A DNA stretch of 12,602 bases from Oscillospiraceae bacterium (GTDB taxonomy: Bacteria > Bacillota > Clostridia > Oscillospirales > UBA929), in assembly GCA_031282535.1 (NCBI GenBank), contig JAITDM010000105.1, forward strand, positions 1 through 12,602, given 5' to 3'. Positions 1-5,659 of the stretch are shown one piece after another; position 1 is the first letter of the stretch; each line of letters starts with the position of its first letter. The notes beneath the pieces are model-generated. The model was not told the DNA's origin. It saw only the letters and a list, made by a program, of their open reading frames with translations, and did no database searches. A program made the translations under genes and the position numbers.

Positions 1-959
1 GCCTGCCGGCACTTGATGTCGATGAATTTTTCGGCGCCGAGGTCGGCGCCGAAGCCCGCCTCCGTGACCACCACGTCGCCCAACCCCAGCGCCAGCCGCG
101 TGGCGATGACGCTGTTGCAACCGTGGGCGATGTTGGCAAAGGGCCCGCCGTGCACGAGCACCGGCGTGTGCGCCAGCGTCTGCACCAGGTTGGGCTTCAC
201 CGCGTCGGCCAACAGGGCGGCCAGGGCGCCTTCGGCCTTCAAGTCGCCGCAGGTGATCAGCCTGCCCTCGTAGGAACGCCCCACGACCAGCCGGCGCAGA
301 CGCGCCTTGAGATCGGTGAGGTCGCCGGCAAGGCACAGCGTGGCCATCACCTCGCTGGCCGCCGTGATGTCAAATCCGTCCTCGCGGGGCATGCCGTTGG
401 CCGGCCCGCGCAGCCCGACCACCACATGGCGCAGCGCCCGGTCGTTGACGTCCTGACAGCGCCGCCAGGTGACGCGCCTCGGGTCCAGCCCCAGGGCGTT
501 GCCCTGCTGGATGTGGTTGTCGATGAGCGCCGCCAGCAGGTTGTTGGCCGCCGTGACGGCGTGGAGGTCGCCGGTAAAGTGGAGGTTCAGCGACTCCATC
601 GGCACCACTTGGGCGTATCCGCCGCCGGCCGCGCCGCCCTTGACGCCGAACACCGGGCCGAGCGACGGCTCGCGGAGCGCCAGCACCACGCGCTTGCCCA
701 ACCGGGCCAGCGCGTCGGCCAGCCCCACGCTGACGGTCGTCTTGCCCTCCCCCGCCGCGGTGGGGGAGATGGCCGTGACCAAAATCAGCTTGGCGTCCGG
801 CCGCACCGGCCGCGAGACCAGCAGCGACAGGCTCAGCTTGGCCTTGTCCCAGCCCCAGGGCTCCCACTCGTCCGGAGCGAGCCCCAGCGACGCGGCGATC
901 TCGGCGACCGGCCACTGCTCGGCGGCCTGGGCGATCTCGATGTCTGTCTTGTGTCCCAT
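1..959 (-). CDS. fhs: Formate--tetrahydrofolate ligase, N-terminal part (truncated by window edge)
   Basis: ATP-dependent cytosolic enzyme that joins formate to tetrahydrofolate to give 10-formyl-THF, feeding purine and formyl-Met synthesis and, in acetogens, the methyl branch of the Wood-Ljungdahl pathway. I read 319 codons from ATG at 959 (MGHKTDIEIAQAAEQWPVAE) with no stop before base 1; the family is about 555 residues, so roughly the last 235 lie outside. Visible hallmarks are the P-loop-like AAGEGKTT at residues 68-75, REPSLGPVFGVKGGAAGGGY at about 97-116, LNLHFTGD, ITAASEVMA, and HGGPFANIAHGCNS near residue 280. The usual TPTPAGEGKTT reads SPTAAGEGKTT here, a mild change that leaves the Gly/Lys/Thr core intact. 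The gene lies 16 nt after the folD stop, so it is very likely co-transcribed with folD, and the two products act in consecutive folate steps. Identity is secure; a role in acetogenesis rather than biosynthesis cannot be decided from this window. Confidence 0.96.
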   Translation of the reverse strand, partial: MGHKTDIEIAQAAEQWPVAEIAASLGLAPDEWEPWGWDKAKLSLSLLVSRPVRPDAKLILVTAISPTAAGEGKTTVSVGLADALARLGKRVVLALREPSLGPVFGVKGGAAGGGYAQVVPMESLNLHFTGDLHAVTAANNLLAALIDNHIQQGNALGLDPRRVTWRRCQDVNDRALRHVVVGLRGPANGMPREDGFDITAASEVMATLCLAGDLTDLKARLRRLVVGRSYEGRLITCGDLKAEGALAALLADAVKPNLVQTLAHTPVLVHGGPFANIAHGCNSVIATRLALGLGDVVVTEAGFGADLGAEKFIDIKCRQ

Positions 960-971
960 CCTCTTGTCAAA

Positions 972-977
972 TCCTTT
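972..977 (-). promoter_or_regulatory. Ribosome binding site of fhs (long spacing)
   Basis: AAAGGA on the minus strand begins inside the folD stop codon and lies 12 nt before the fhs ATG. This is longer than the 6-8 nt of the other genes here. A second purine run, AGAGG, directly abuts the ATG and is too close to serve well. No other in-frame start with a better site is seen, so ATG 959 is kept. Confidence 0.5.
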
Positions 978-1839
978 ATTTTACAATTTCATCGGGAAAG
1001 TGCCGCCGCCGGGCGGCCATCAGGGTGTTGCGCAGCAGCATGACGCGCGTCATCGGGCCCACGCCGCCGGGCACCGGCGTGATGTGGGAGGCCTTGGCCG
1101 CCACCTCGTCGAAGCGCACGTCGCCCACGAGCCGGCCGTCCGCGCTCCGGTTCATCGCCACGTCGATGACGACGGCCCCCTCCTTCACCATGTCGCCGGT
1201 GATCAGCCCCGCCTTGCCGACGGCGGCCACCAAAATGTCGGCCCGCCGCGTGACGTCGGCCAAATCCCTGGTGCGGGAGTGGCAGAGGGTCACGGTCCCG
1301 TGGCGGTGCAGCAGGAGCATGGCCTGGGGTTTTCCGACGATGTTCGAGCGCCCGACCACCACGCAGGACCGGCCCCGCACCTCGATGCCGTAGGCGTCGA
1401 GCAGCGCCATGACGCCCGCCGGCGTACAGGGCACAAAGTCGAAGTCGCCGATCATGATGCGCCCCACATTGTAGGGGTGGAACGCGTCCACATCCTTGGC
1501 CGGGTCGATGGCCAGCAGCACCGCCTTCTCGTCCAGATGCGCCGGCAGCGGGAGCTGCACCAAAATGCCGTGGATGTCCGCGCGCCGGTTCAGGGTTTGG
1601 ATGAGCGCCAGCAGCTCCTCCTGCGCGCAGTCGCCCGGCAGCGCGTGTTCCTCCGACAGGAGTCCGCAGTGGGCGCAGTCCTTCTTTTTGTTGTCGACAT
1701 AGACCCGGGACGCGGGGTCGTCCCCCACGATGACGACCGCGAGCCCCGGCGTGACCCCGCGCGCGGCCAGCGCGCGCACCTCCTGCGCGATCTCCGCCTT
1801 GTGCCGGGCCGCCACGGCCCTTCCGTCGATCAGCGTCAC
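976..1839 (-). CDS. folD: Bifunctional methylene-THF dehydrogenase / methenyl-THF cyclohydrolase FolD
   Basis: Cytosolic enzyme that oxidises 5,10-methylene-THF to methenyl-THF with NAD(P)+ and hydrolyses the latter to 10-formyl-THF. It is 287 residues, the normal family length. The catalytic Tyr/Lys pair is in YVDNK (Y47, K51). GILVQLPLP is at 91-99 and the folate-site motif KDVDAFHPYN at 115-124. The Rossmann NADP-binding motif VVVGRSNIVGKP is at about 160-171, and the C-terminal PVPGGVGPMT signature at about 255-264. KDVDAFHP and the following IMIGDFDFVPCTPAGVMALL read like clostridial FolDs, from memory of the family. Translation starts at GTG 1839, whose first four bases overlap the lgt stop (GTGA), so expression is probably coupled to lgt. 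The downstream neighbour is fhs, which produces the same 10-formyl-THF pool. No missing residues or frameshift are seen. Confidence 0.97.
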   Translation of the reverse strand: MTLIDGRAVAARHKAEIAQEVRALAARGVTPGLAVVIVGDDPASRVYVDNKKKDCAHCGLLSEEHALPGDCAQEELLALIQTLNRRADIHGILVQLPLPAHLDEKAVLLAIDPAKDVDAFHPYNVGRIMIGDFDFVPCTPAGVMALLDAYGIEVRGRSCVVVGRSNIVGKPQAMLLLHRHGTVTLCHSRTRDLADVTRRADILVAAVGKAGLITGDMVKEGAVVIDVAMNRSADGRLVGDVRFDEVAAKASHITPVPGGVGPMTRVMLLRNTLMAARRRHFPDEIVK

Positions 1840-2957
1840 AGCGTCTCCTCCTCCGGCGCCCCTTTTGGCGCCGCTTCCGTCTCTTCGCCCGCTTCGCTCT
1901 GTTCGGCCCCTTCGGCTTCCCCGGCCCCTTCGGCCTGCTCCACAGTCTCCCCGGCGCCGTCCGGCGGCCCGCTCTCCACGCTCTCCACGGCCGCCTCGAC
2001 CGCGGCCGCCTCGGCCTCCGGTCCGGCCACATCGAGCGTGACTTCCCCGGCCTCGTCGGTCTCCGGCGCCGGTCCGTGATCCGTCGACGGTTCACTGTCC
2101 AGCGCCGCCAGCGTGGCCGGGTCGTGCGTGCGGAAACGCCAGTTGTAGATGAGCAGCGCCACAGCCGCCGCGCAGGAAACAAACCCCAGCACCTGCGAGA
2201 TGCGCAGGGAGGTGCTGAAGAAATACAGGCTGTCGGTCCGCAGCCCCTCGATCAGGCCGCGGCCCAGGCCGTACCAGGCCACATACATGAGAAAGACCTG
2301 GCCGGTGAACTTCCGTCTCGTGAGCACCCTATGTAACAGAAGGAACCCCAGCAGCGTCCACAGGGATTCGTACAAAAACGTCGGATGCACCGTGACCCGG
2401 TTGTTGATGATCTCGTCGCCGATGCGATTGACAAACACCTCCATGCCCCAGGGCAGATCCGTCCGCGTGCCGTGCGCCTCGCGGTTGATGAAGTTGCCCC
2501 AACGCCCGATGCACTGACCGATGAGGAGTCCGAGGGCCGCCACGTCCATCAGCGCGGAAAACCGCAGTTTTTTCACGCGGCAGAAGATGTACGCCGTCAG
2601 CACCGCGCCGATGATCGCGCCGTAGATGGCGATGCCGCCCTTCCAGATCTCGTAGACCTTCTGCGGGTACGGGTTTTTGACCGGGTCGTAGGTGAATTCC
2701 CGCAAGTTGAACACGACGTAATAGAGGCGCGAAAAGATGATCGCCACCGGCACGGCGAACAGCAGCGCGTCGATAAAATCGTCCTGCCGGATCCCCACGC
2801 GGGGGGCGCGGCGCACCGTGTAGTAGGCCGCCAGCAGGAAACTCGCCGCGATGATGATGCCATACCAGTAGATGCCGCGGCCAAAGACCGTGAATGCGAC
2901 GGGGCTCGGATCGAACTGAAGCCCCAGCCCGGGGAAACCGATGGGGTTGTCTGTCAT
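1836..2957 (-). CDS. lgt: Phosphatidylglycerol--prolipoprotein diacylglyceryl transferase Lgt, with acidic C-terminal extension
   Basis: Integral membrane enzyme that moves diacylglycerol from phosphatidylglycerol to the lipobox cysteine of prolipoproteins, the first step of lipoprotein maturation. It has 373 residues; the core of about 275 is standard. The full Lgt signature GRWGNFINREAHG is at 151-163, preceded by LLIGQCI. HPTFLYE is at 191-197 and GRGLIEGLRTDSLYF at 232-246. R152 and R233 probably match the two essential arginines of E. coli Lgt (R143, R239). Hydrophobic segments lie at roughly 30-48, 62-83, 107-127, 135-150, 199-211, 221-238 and 251-272, the seven helices expected. Residues from about 280 onward form a Glu/Ala/Gly tail with a single Lys and no hydrophobic stretch; by the E. 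coli topology it should be cytosolic. ATG 2957 follows AAGGAGG by 8 nt. ymfH ends 57 nt upstream and folD overlaps the end. Confidence 0.97.
   Translation of the reverse strand: MTDNPIGFPGLGLQFDPSPVAFTVFGRGIYWYGIIIAASFLLAAYYTVRRAPRVGIRQDDFIDALLFAVPVAIIFSRLYYVVFNLREFTYDPVKNPYPQKVYEIWKGGIAIYGAIIGAVLTAYIFCRVKKLRFSALMDVAALGLLIGQCIGRWGNFINREAHGTRTDLPWGMEVFVNRIGDEIINNRVTVHPTFLYESLWTLLGFLLLHRVLTRRKFTGQVFLMYVAWYGLGRGLIEGLRTDSLYFFSTSLRISQVLGFVSCAAAVALLIYNWRFRTHDPATLAALDSEPSTDHGPAPETDEAGEVTLDVAGPEAEAAAVEAAVESVESGPPDGAGETVEQAEGAGEAEGAEQSEAGEETEAAPKGAPEEETL
1845..1854 (-). promoter_or_regulatory. Ribosome binding site deciding the GTG start of folD
   Basis: GGAGGAGGAG on the minus strand lies inside the last codons of lgt. 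A GGAGG core sits 7 nt before the GTG at 1839-1837. The strong site at proper spacing supports the GTG start and the 4-nt overlap with lgt. It also forms the Glu-rich coding end of the Lgt tail. Confidence 0.8.
1850..2100 (-). repeat. Micro-repeat region coding the acidic tail of Lgt
   Basis: On the + strand the 12-mer GGCCCCTTCGGC occurs at 1905-1916 and again at 1923-1934. CTCTCCACG is directly doubled at 1972-1989, and GCCGCCTCG occurs at 1990-1998 and 2005-2013. All lie in the part coding the Glu/Ala/Gly tail (EAEGAGEAEGAE, VESVES). The pattern suggests growth of the tail by slippage or small in-frame duplications. Confidence 0.6.
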
Positions 2958-2965
2958 GGCGTGCT

Positions 2966-2972
2966 CCTCCTT
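2966..2972 (-). promoter_or_regulatory. Ribosome binding site of lgt
   Basis: AAGGAGG on the minus strand lies 8 nt before ATG 2957, within the 57-bp gap after ymfH. The rest of the gap is GC-rich, including a NotI-like and an AscI-like palindrome, with no convincing promoter or terminator. Confidence 0.8.
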
Positions 2973-3014
2973 TTCGTCAAAACGGCAGCGGCCGCACGCG
3001 GCGCGCCGGGACTC

Positions 3015-4304
3015 TCACCTTGTTTCTTGATGCGCCGCCACCGGCGCGACGACGGACAGGGCGGCGCGCGCCGGGACAAACGCCTCGCACAAAAACGCGC
3101 GCGCCGCGTCCGGCGTCAGCGTGTCGAACAGGGCGGGCACGTCGAAGTACCGCGCGTGCGCGAAGTGGGCGTCCGCCTGCAGGCGGCACAGCGCCTCCGG
3201 CGCGTCCATCTGGCGCAGCCGGGCGCCCAGCGCCGCGCGCTTCAGCCGCTCGAACCGCGCCGCGTCCATCCCGTCTTGCCCGAGCCGCGCCACCTCGTCG
3301 AAGAGCGCCGCGCGCACGGCGTCCGGTTCCGGACTCTCGCCCACGGCGACCAGACACGCGCCCCCGGGCACACGGAAGAGGCCGTACCCGTAGTCGCGGT
3401 TGATCAGCCCCTTCTCGTAGAGCGTCTTGTACAGCGGCGACGCCGGACCGGTGAGCGCTTCCATCGCGAGTTCCCCCAGCAATTCGAAGCGCAGCGTCTC
3501 TGTCCCCGGCGCGGGCGGGGCGCACAGCGCGCCCAAGGCAAAGAGCGGCCGGGCGACCTCCATGGTCCGGGAGACGCCGCCGCGCGCGGCCTCCCAAGAC
3601 GGCGCGCCGTAATCGCGCGTGAGGGCGGGGCCCCGCACCGCCGGCCACACCGCGCCGGCGACGGCCTCCACCCGCGCCGGGTCCACGTCCCCGGCCACGC
3701 AGAGGCACATGTGCGCGGAGCGGTAGAATGTCGCGTGGCAGTCGCGGAGCATCTCGGCGTCGATCCCGGCGATGGACGCCGCCGTCCCGGCGATCGGCAG
3801 CCGGACCGGGTGCGCGCCGTAGAGGGCCGCCAGCAGGTTCTCGTACACCTGGCTGTGCGGGTTGTCCTCCGTCATGCGGATCTCCTGCCCGATGATGCCC
3901 TGCTCCTTGTCCACGCTCTCCTTGGTAAAATAGGGGGTGGACACAAAGCGCAGCAGGGTGCGCAGGTTCTCTTCAAAGCGGTCGGTGCAGGCGAAGTGAT
4001 AGGCCGTCATGGCGTGACTCGTGAACGCATTGGGCGACGCGCCGGTCCGGGCAAACGCCTGCAGCGCGTTTTCGCCGTCCGGCATGTCGAACATCTTGTG
4101 TTCCAAAAAATGCGCCACCCCCGCCGGGGTGTCCCGCCAGATCCCGTCCGCGGCGAAGCGGACGTCCACCGACCCGTAGTTCACGGCCAGCATCGCATAG
4201 GTCTTGCGGTACCCCGGCTTGGGGACGACAAAGATCGGCAGGCCGCCGGGTCCTTCTCCGCAGACCAGCGTCTCCCGCACATCCGGAAAATCGATCCTAT
4301 CCAT
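3015..4304 (-). CDS. ymfH: M16 zinc peptidase, YmfH-like (catalytic partner of YmfF)
   Basis: Member of the M16 (pitrilysin/insulinase) peptidase family, 429 residues, predicted cytosolic with no signal peptide. The inverted zinc motif HFLEH is intact at 65-69 (H65 and H69 as zinc ligands, E68 as catalytic base). The likely third ligand is E141 in QGIIGQEIRM, 72 residues further on, within the family spacing. A second M16-type half follows, with LYKTLYEKGLINRDYGY at about 291-307. In Bacillus subtilis the ymfF-ymfH pair is associated with the pathway that modifies elongation factor P with 5-aminopentanol; that link is known for the family and only inferred here. ATG 4304 follows GGAGG by 6 nt and overlaps the end of the upstream M16 gene by 8 nt (ATGGATAG), so the two should be made together. 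The reading frame is open further upstream to 4385, but that would overlap the neighbour by 89 nt and has no better ribosome site. Natural substrate unknown. Confidence 0.88.
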   Translation of the reverse strand: MDRIDFPDVRETLVCGEGPGGLPIFVVPKPGYRKTYAMLAVNYGSVDVRFAADGIWRDTPAGVAHFLEHKMFDMPDGENALQAFARTGASPNAFTSHAMTAYHFACTDRFEENLRTLLRFVSTPYFTKESVDKEQGIIGQEIRMTEDNPHSQVYENLLAALYGAHPVRLPIAGTAASIAGIDAEMLRDCHATFYRSAHMCLCVAGDVDPARVEAVAGAVWPAVRGPALTRDYGAPSWEAARGGVSRTMEVARPLFALGALCAPPAPGTETLRFELLGELAMEALTGPASPLYKTLYEKGLINRDYGYGLFRVPGGACLVAVGESPEPDAVRAALFDEVARLGQDGMDAARFERLKRAALGARLRQMDAPEALCRLQADAHFAHARYFDVPALFDTLTPDAARAFLCEAFVPARAALSVVAPVAAHQETR

Positions 4305-5577
4305 CCGTCTCCTCCCCCCGCAGGAAATATACCGTGTCCCAGGCGCCGCCCGCCGCCACGGCCGCGACCTCCGACCGGCCGACACCGCGCAGCCGCTCGG
4401 CCAGCGCGTCCGGGCCCTCCGTGCGGCCGCCCGCCGCCTGCCCCAAGAAGTGATCTTCCAGCCGGTCCGGCCGGTCCGCGGCGGCGCGCAGCCGGTGGAT
4501 CAGCGAAAGCCGGGCGGCCTCCAGTTCCTCGTCGGAAATCTCGCCCGCCGCCACGGCCGCCCACTGGCGCAGGATCTCCTCCTGCGCGGCCGCGCGGTTT
4601 TTCACCGCGATGCCCGACGAGACTACGAGGATCCCCTTGTGGCCCTCCAGGCCGGCGGAGGCGTAGTAGGCCAGCGACAGCCGCTCCCGCACGCCGAGGA
4701 AGAGCTTGGAGGTGGTCGTCCCCCCGTACACCGCCGCGGCCAGCAAGGCCGCCGGGTACTGTGCGTCCCCCGCGGCCACGCCGAGGCGCATACCCAAAAT
4801 CAGCGTGCCCTGCGTGACGTCCATGCGCTCTTCGTACGTCTGGCACGACGCGGCGGTGCGCACGACGCGCGTGTCCGCCCCGTCGAAAGACGCGGCCCGC
4901 GGCAGCGCGTCCAACGCGCCGCGCCAGATGTCGGCCGCCTCGTCCGGCGGGCGCGGCCCGGCGTAAAAGAGCGCGACCTGGGACCGGGCCAGCACCGCCC
5001 GGTAGTGCGCCCACAGCGCCGCCGGCTCGATCGTCTCCACCGCGTGGGCCTCGCCCAGCTCATGGGCGCCGTACGCCTCTCCGGCGCACATGTGCGCCAG
5101 CATCCGGCGGACGGCGTAGGTCGGCTTGTGGTTCCGCTCGGCCCGGATCCGGTCGGCCAGCACCGCGCGCTCCCCGGTCACATACGCGGGCAGGAAGGCG
5201 CCGTCCCCGGCCGGGTCCAGCAGGATCTCCCCCATCAGCGCCGCCACGTCGCGCAGCTGGTCGGGCCGGCCCGGCAGGTACGCGCCGTTCACAAAACCGG
5301 CCGTCAGCCCGACGCACTGCACCTCGCCCTTCTTGCGCACGGCCGGCTCCAGCCGGGCGCCGTACAGCGTCTCCAGCCGAGCGGCCAGGCGCGTCATATC
5401 CGGGTGCCCCCGGCTCCCCCGGCACAGGACCTGGGGCAGCAGGGCCGACAGCCCCGCCTCCCCGCGCGACAGCGGCCGCAGCAGCGACAGCGAGAGCACG
5501 CCGGTTTTGAATTGTTCTGTCTGCAGCGCCGTGAGCGTCACTCCGGGCCGCACGGTCAGGCGGACAGCCTCGGCCAT
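4297..5577 (-). CDS. ymfF: M16 peptidase-like protein without zinc motif, YmfF-like
   Basis: M16-family protein of 426 residues beginning MAEAVRLTVRPGVTLTALQT. The place where HxxEH would fall (about 46-56, ALLPQVLCRGS) has no His or Glu, so this subunit should lack metal and activity. That is the usual division in M16 heterodimers and in the YmfF/YmfH pair. The C-terminal half keeps the non-catalytic M16 features GGTTTSKLFLGVRERLSLAYY, typical of the partner half that helps close the chamber over substrate. A chaperone or substrate-holding role beside YmfH is inferred. ATG 5577 follows GGGGAG by 8 nt. The frame stays open far upstream into the glucan synthase gene, but only this start has a good ribosome site, and 426 residues matches the family. 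The gene ends within the start region of ymfH (8-nt overlap). It is preceded by an 82-bp gap with a hairpin and a TATAAT, so it may be the first gene of its own operon. Confidence 0.85.
   Translation of the reverse strand: MAEAVRLTVRPGVTLTALQTEQFKTGVLSLSLLRPLSRGEAGLSALLPQVLCRGSRGHPDMTRLAARLETLYGARLEPAVRKKGEVQCVGLTAGFVNGAYLPGRPDQLRDVAALMGEILLDPAGDGAFLPAYVTGERAVLADRIRAERNHKPTYAVRRMLAHMCAGEAYGAHELGEAHAVETIEPAALWAHYRAVLARSQVALFYAGPRPPDEAADIWRGALDALPRAASFDGADTRVVRTAASCQTYEERMDVTQGTLILGMRLGVAAGDAQYPAALLAAAVYGGTTTSKLFLGVRERLSLAYYASAGLEGHKGILVVSSGIAVKNRAAAQEEILRQWAAVAAGEISDEELEAARLSLIHRLRAAADRPDRLEDHFLGQAAGGRTEGPDALAERLRGVGRSEVAAVAAGGAWDTVYFLRGEETDG
4311..4315 (-). promoter_or_regulatory. Ribosome binding site deciding the ymfH start
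   Basis: GGAGG, within a longer GGGGGGAGGAG purine run on the minus strand, lies 6 nt before ATG 4304 inside the last codons of ymfF. It favours this start over the upstream in-frame ATG at 4385. Confidence 0.8.
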
Positions 5578-5585
5578 CCTGTCAT

Positions 5586-5591
5586 CTCCCC
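5586..5591 (-). promoter_or_regulatory. Ribosome binding site deciding the ymfF start
   Basis: GGGGAG on the minus strand is 8 nt before ATG 5577 and just outside the downstream foot of the hairpin at 5594-5633. It favours ATG 5577 over an in-frame ATG nine codons upstream (5604), which lies inside the hairpin loop region and has no good site. Confidence 0.7.
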
Positions 5592-5593
5592 GC

Positions 5594-5633
5594 GCCGAAC
5601 GCATATGGCCCGATCCCCGGGCCGGCGTTCGGC
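5594..5633 (-). promoter_or_regulatory. Compound inverted repeat (stem-loop) in the ymfF leader
   Basis: In the transcript sense, GCCGAACGC (5633-5625) pairs perfectly with GCGTTCGGC (5602-5594), 9 bp. Nested inside, GGCCCG (5623-5618) pairs perfectly with CGGGCC (5612-5607) around the 5-nt loop GGGAT. The two stems are separated by one base on one side and ATAT on the other, giving a 15-bp hairpin. No T-run follows, so it is not a standard intrinsic terminator. It ends 2 nt before the ymfF ribosome site. It could protect the mRNA 5' end, be a processing site between the glucan synthase and ymfF messages, or bind a regulator as DNA. The structure is certain; the role is inferred. Confidence 0.6.
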
Positions 5634-5653
5634 AGAAGTTAATTTCATCAGCC

Positions 5654-5659
5654 ATTATA
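5654..5659 (-). promoter_or_regulatory. Possible -10 element (TATAAT) before ymfF
   Basis: A perfect TATAAT on the minus strand directly follows the TAG stop of the glucan synthase gene, in otherwise very GC-rich DNA. Start of transcription would fall near 5647, giving a leader of about 70 nt that contains the hairpin. No good -35 (TTGACA-like) is seen 16-18 bp upstream and there is no TGn extension, so this is weak. Confidence 0.3.

Noticed and set aside
965..970. Exact TTGACA on the minus strand before fhs as a promoter -35
   Set aside because: No TATAAT-like hexamer is found 16-18 bp further on, and the site sits in a 16-nt gap between co-directional genes.
2958..3014. Possible intrinsic terminator between ymfH and lgt (CGGC-CGCT-GCCG followed by TTTT)
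   Set aside because: The stem is only four base pairs and the T-run only four bases; GC-rich DNA gives such stems by chance, and lgt follows closely with its own ribosome site.
4305..4385. Earlier start for ymfH (ATG at 4385)
   Set aside because: It would add 27 residues unlike M16 N-termini and overlap ymfF by 89 nt. GGAGG stands 6 nt before ATG 4304.
5594..5633. The inverted repeat as a Rho-independent terminator
   Set aside because: The stem is strong but neither strand has a T-run after it (minus: GCGGGGAGATG; plus: AGAAGTTAATTT), so it is reported as an unassigned hairpin.
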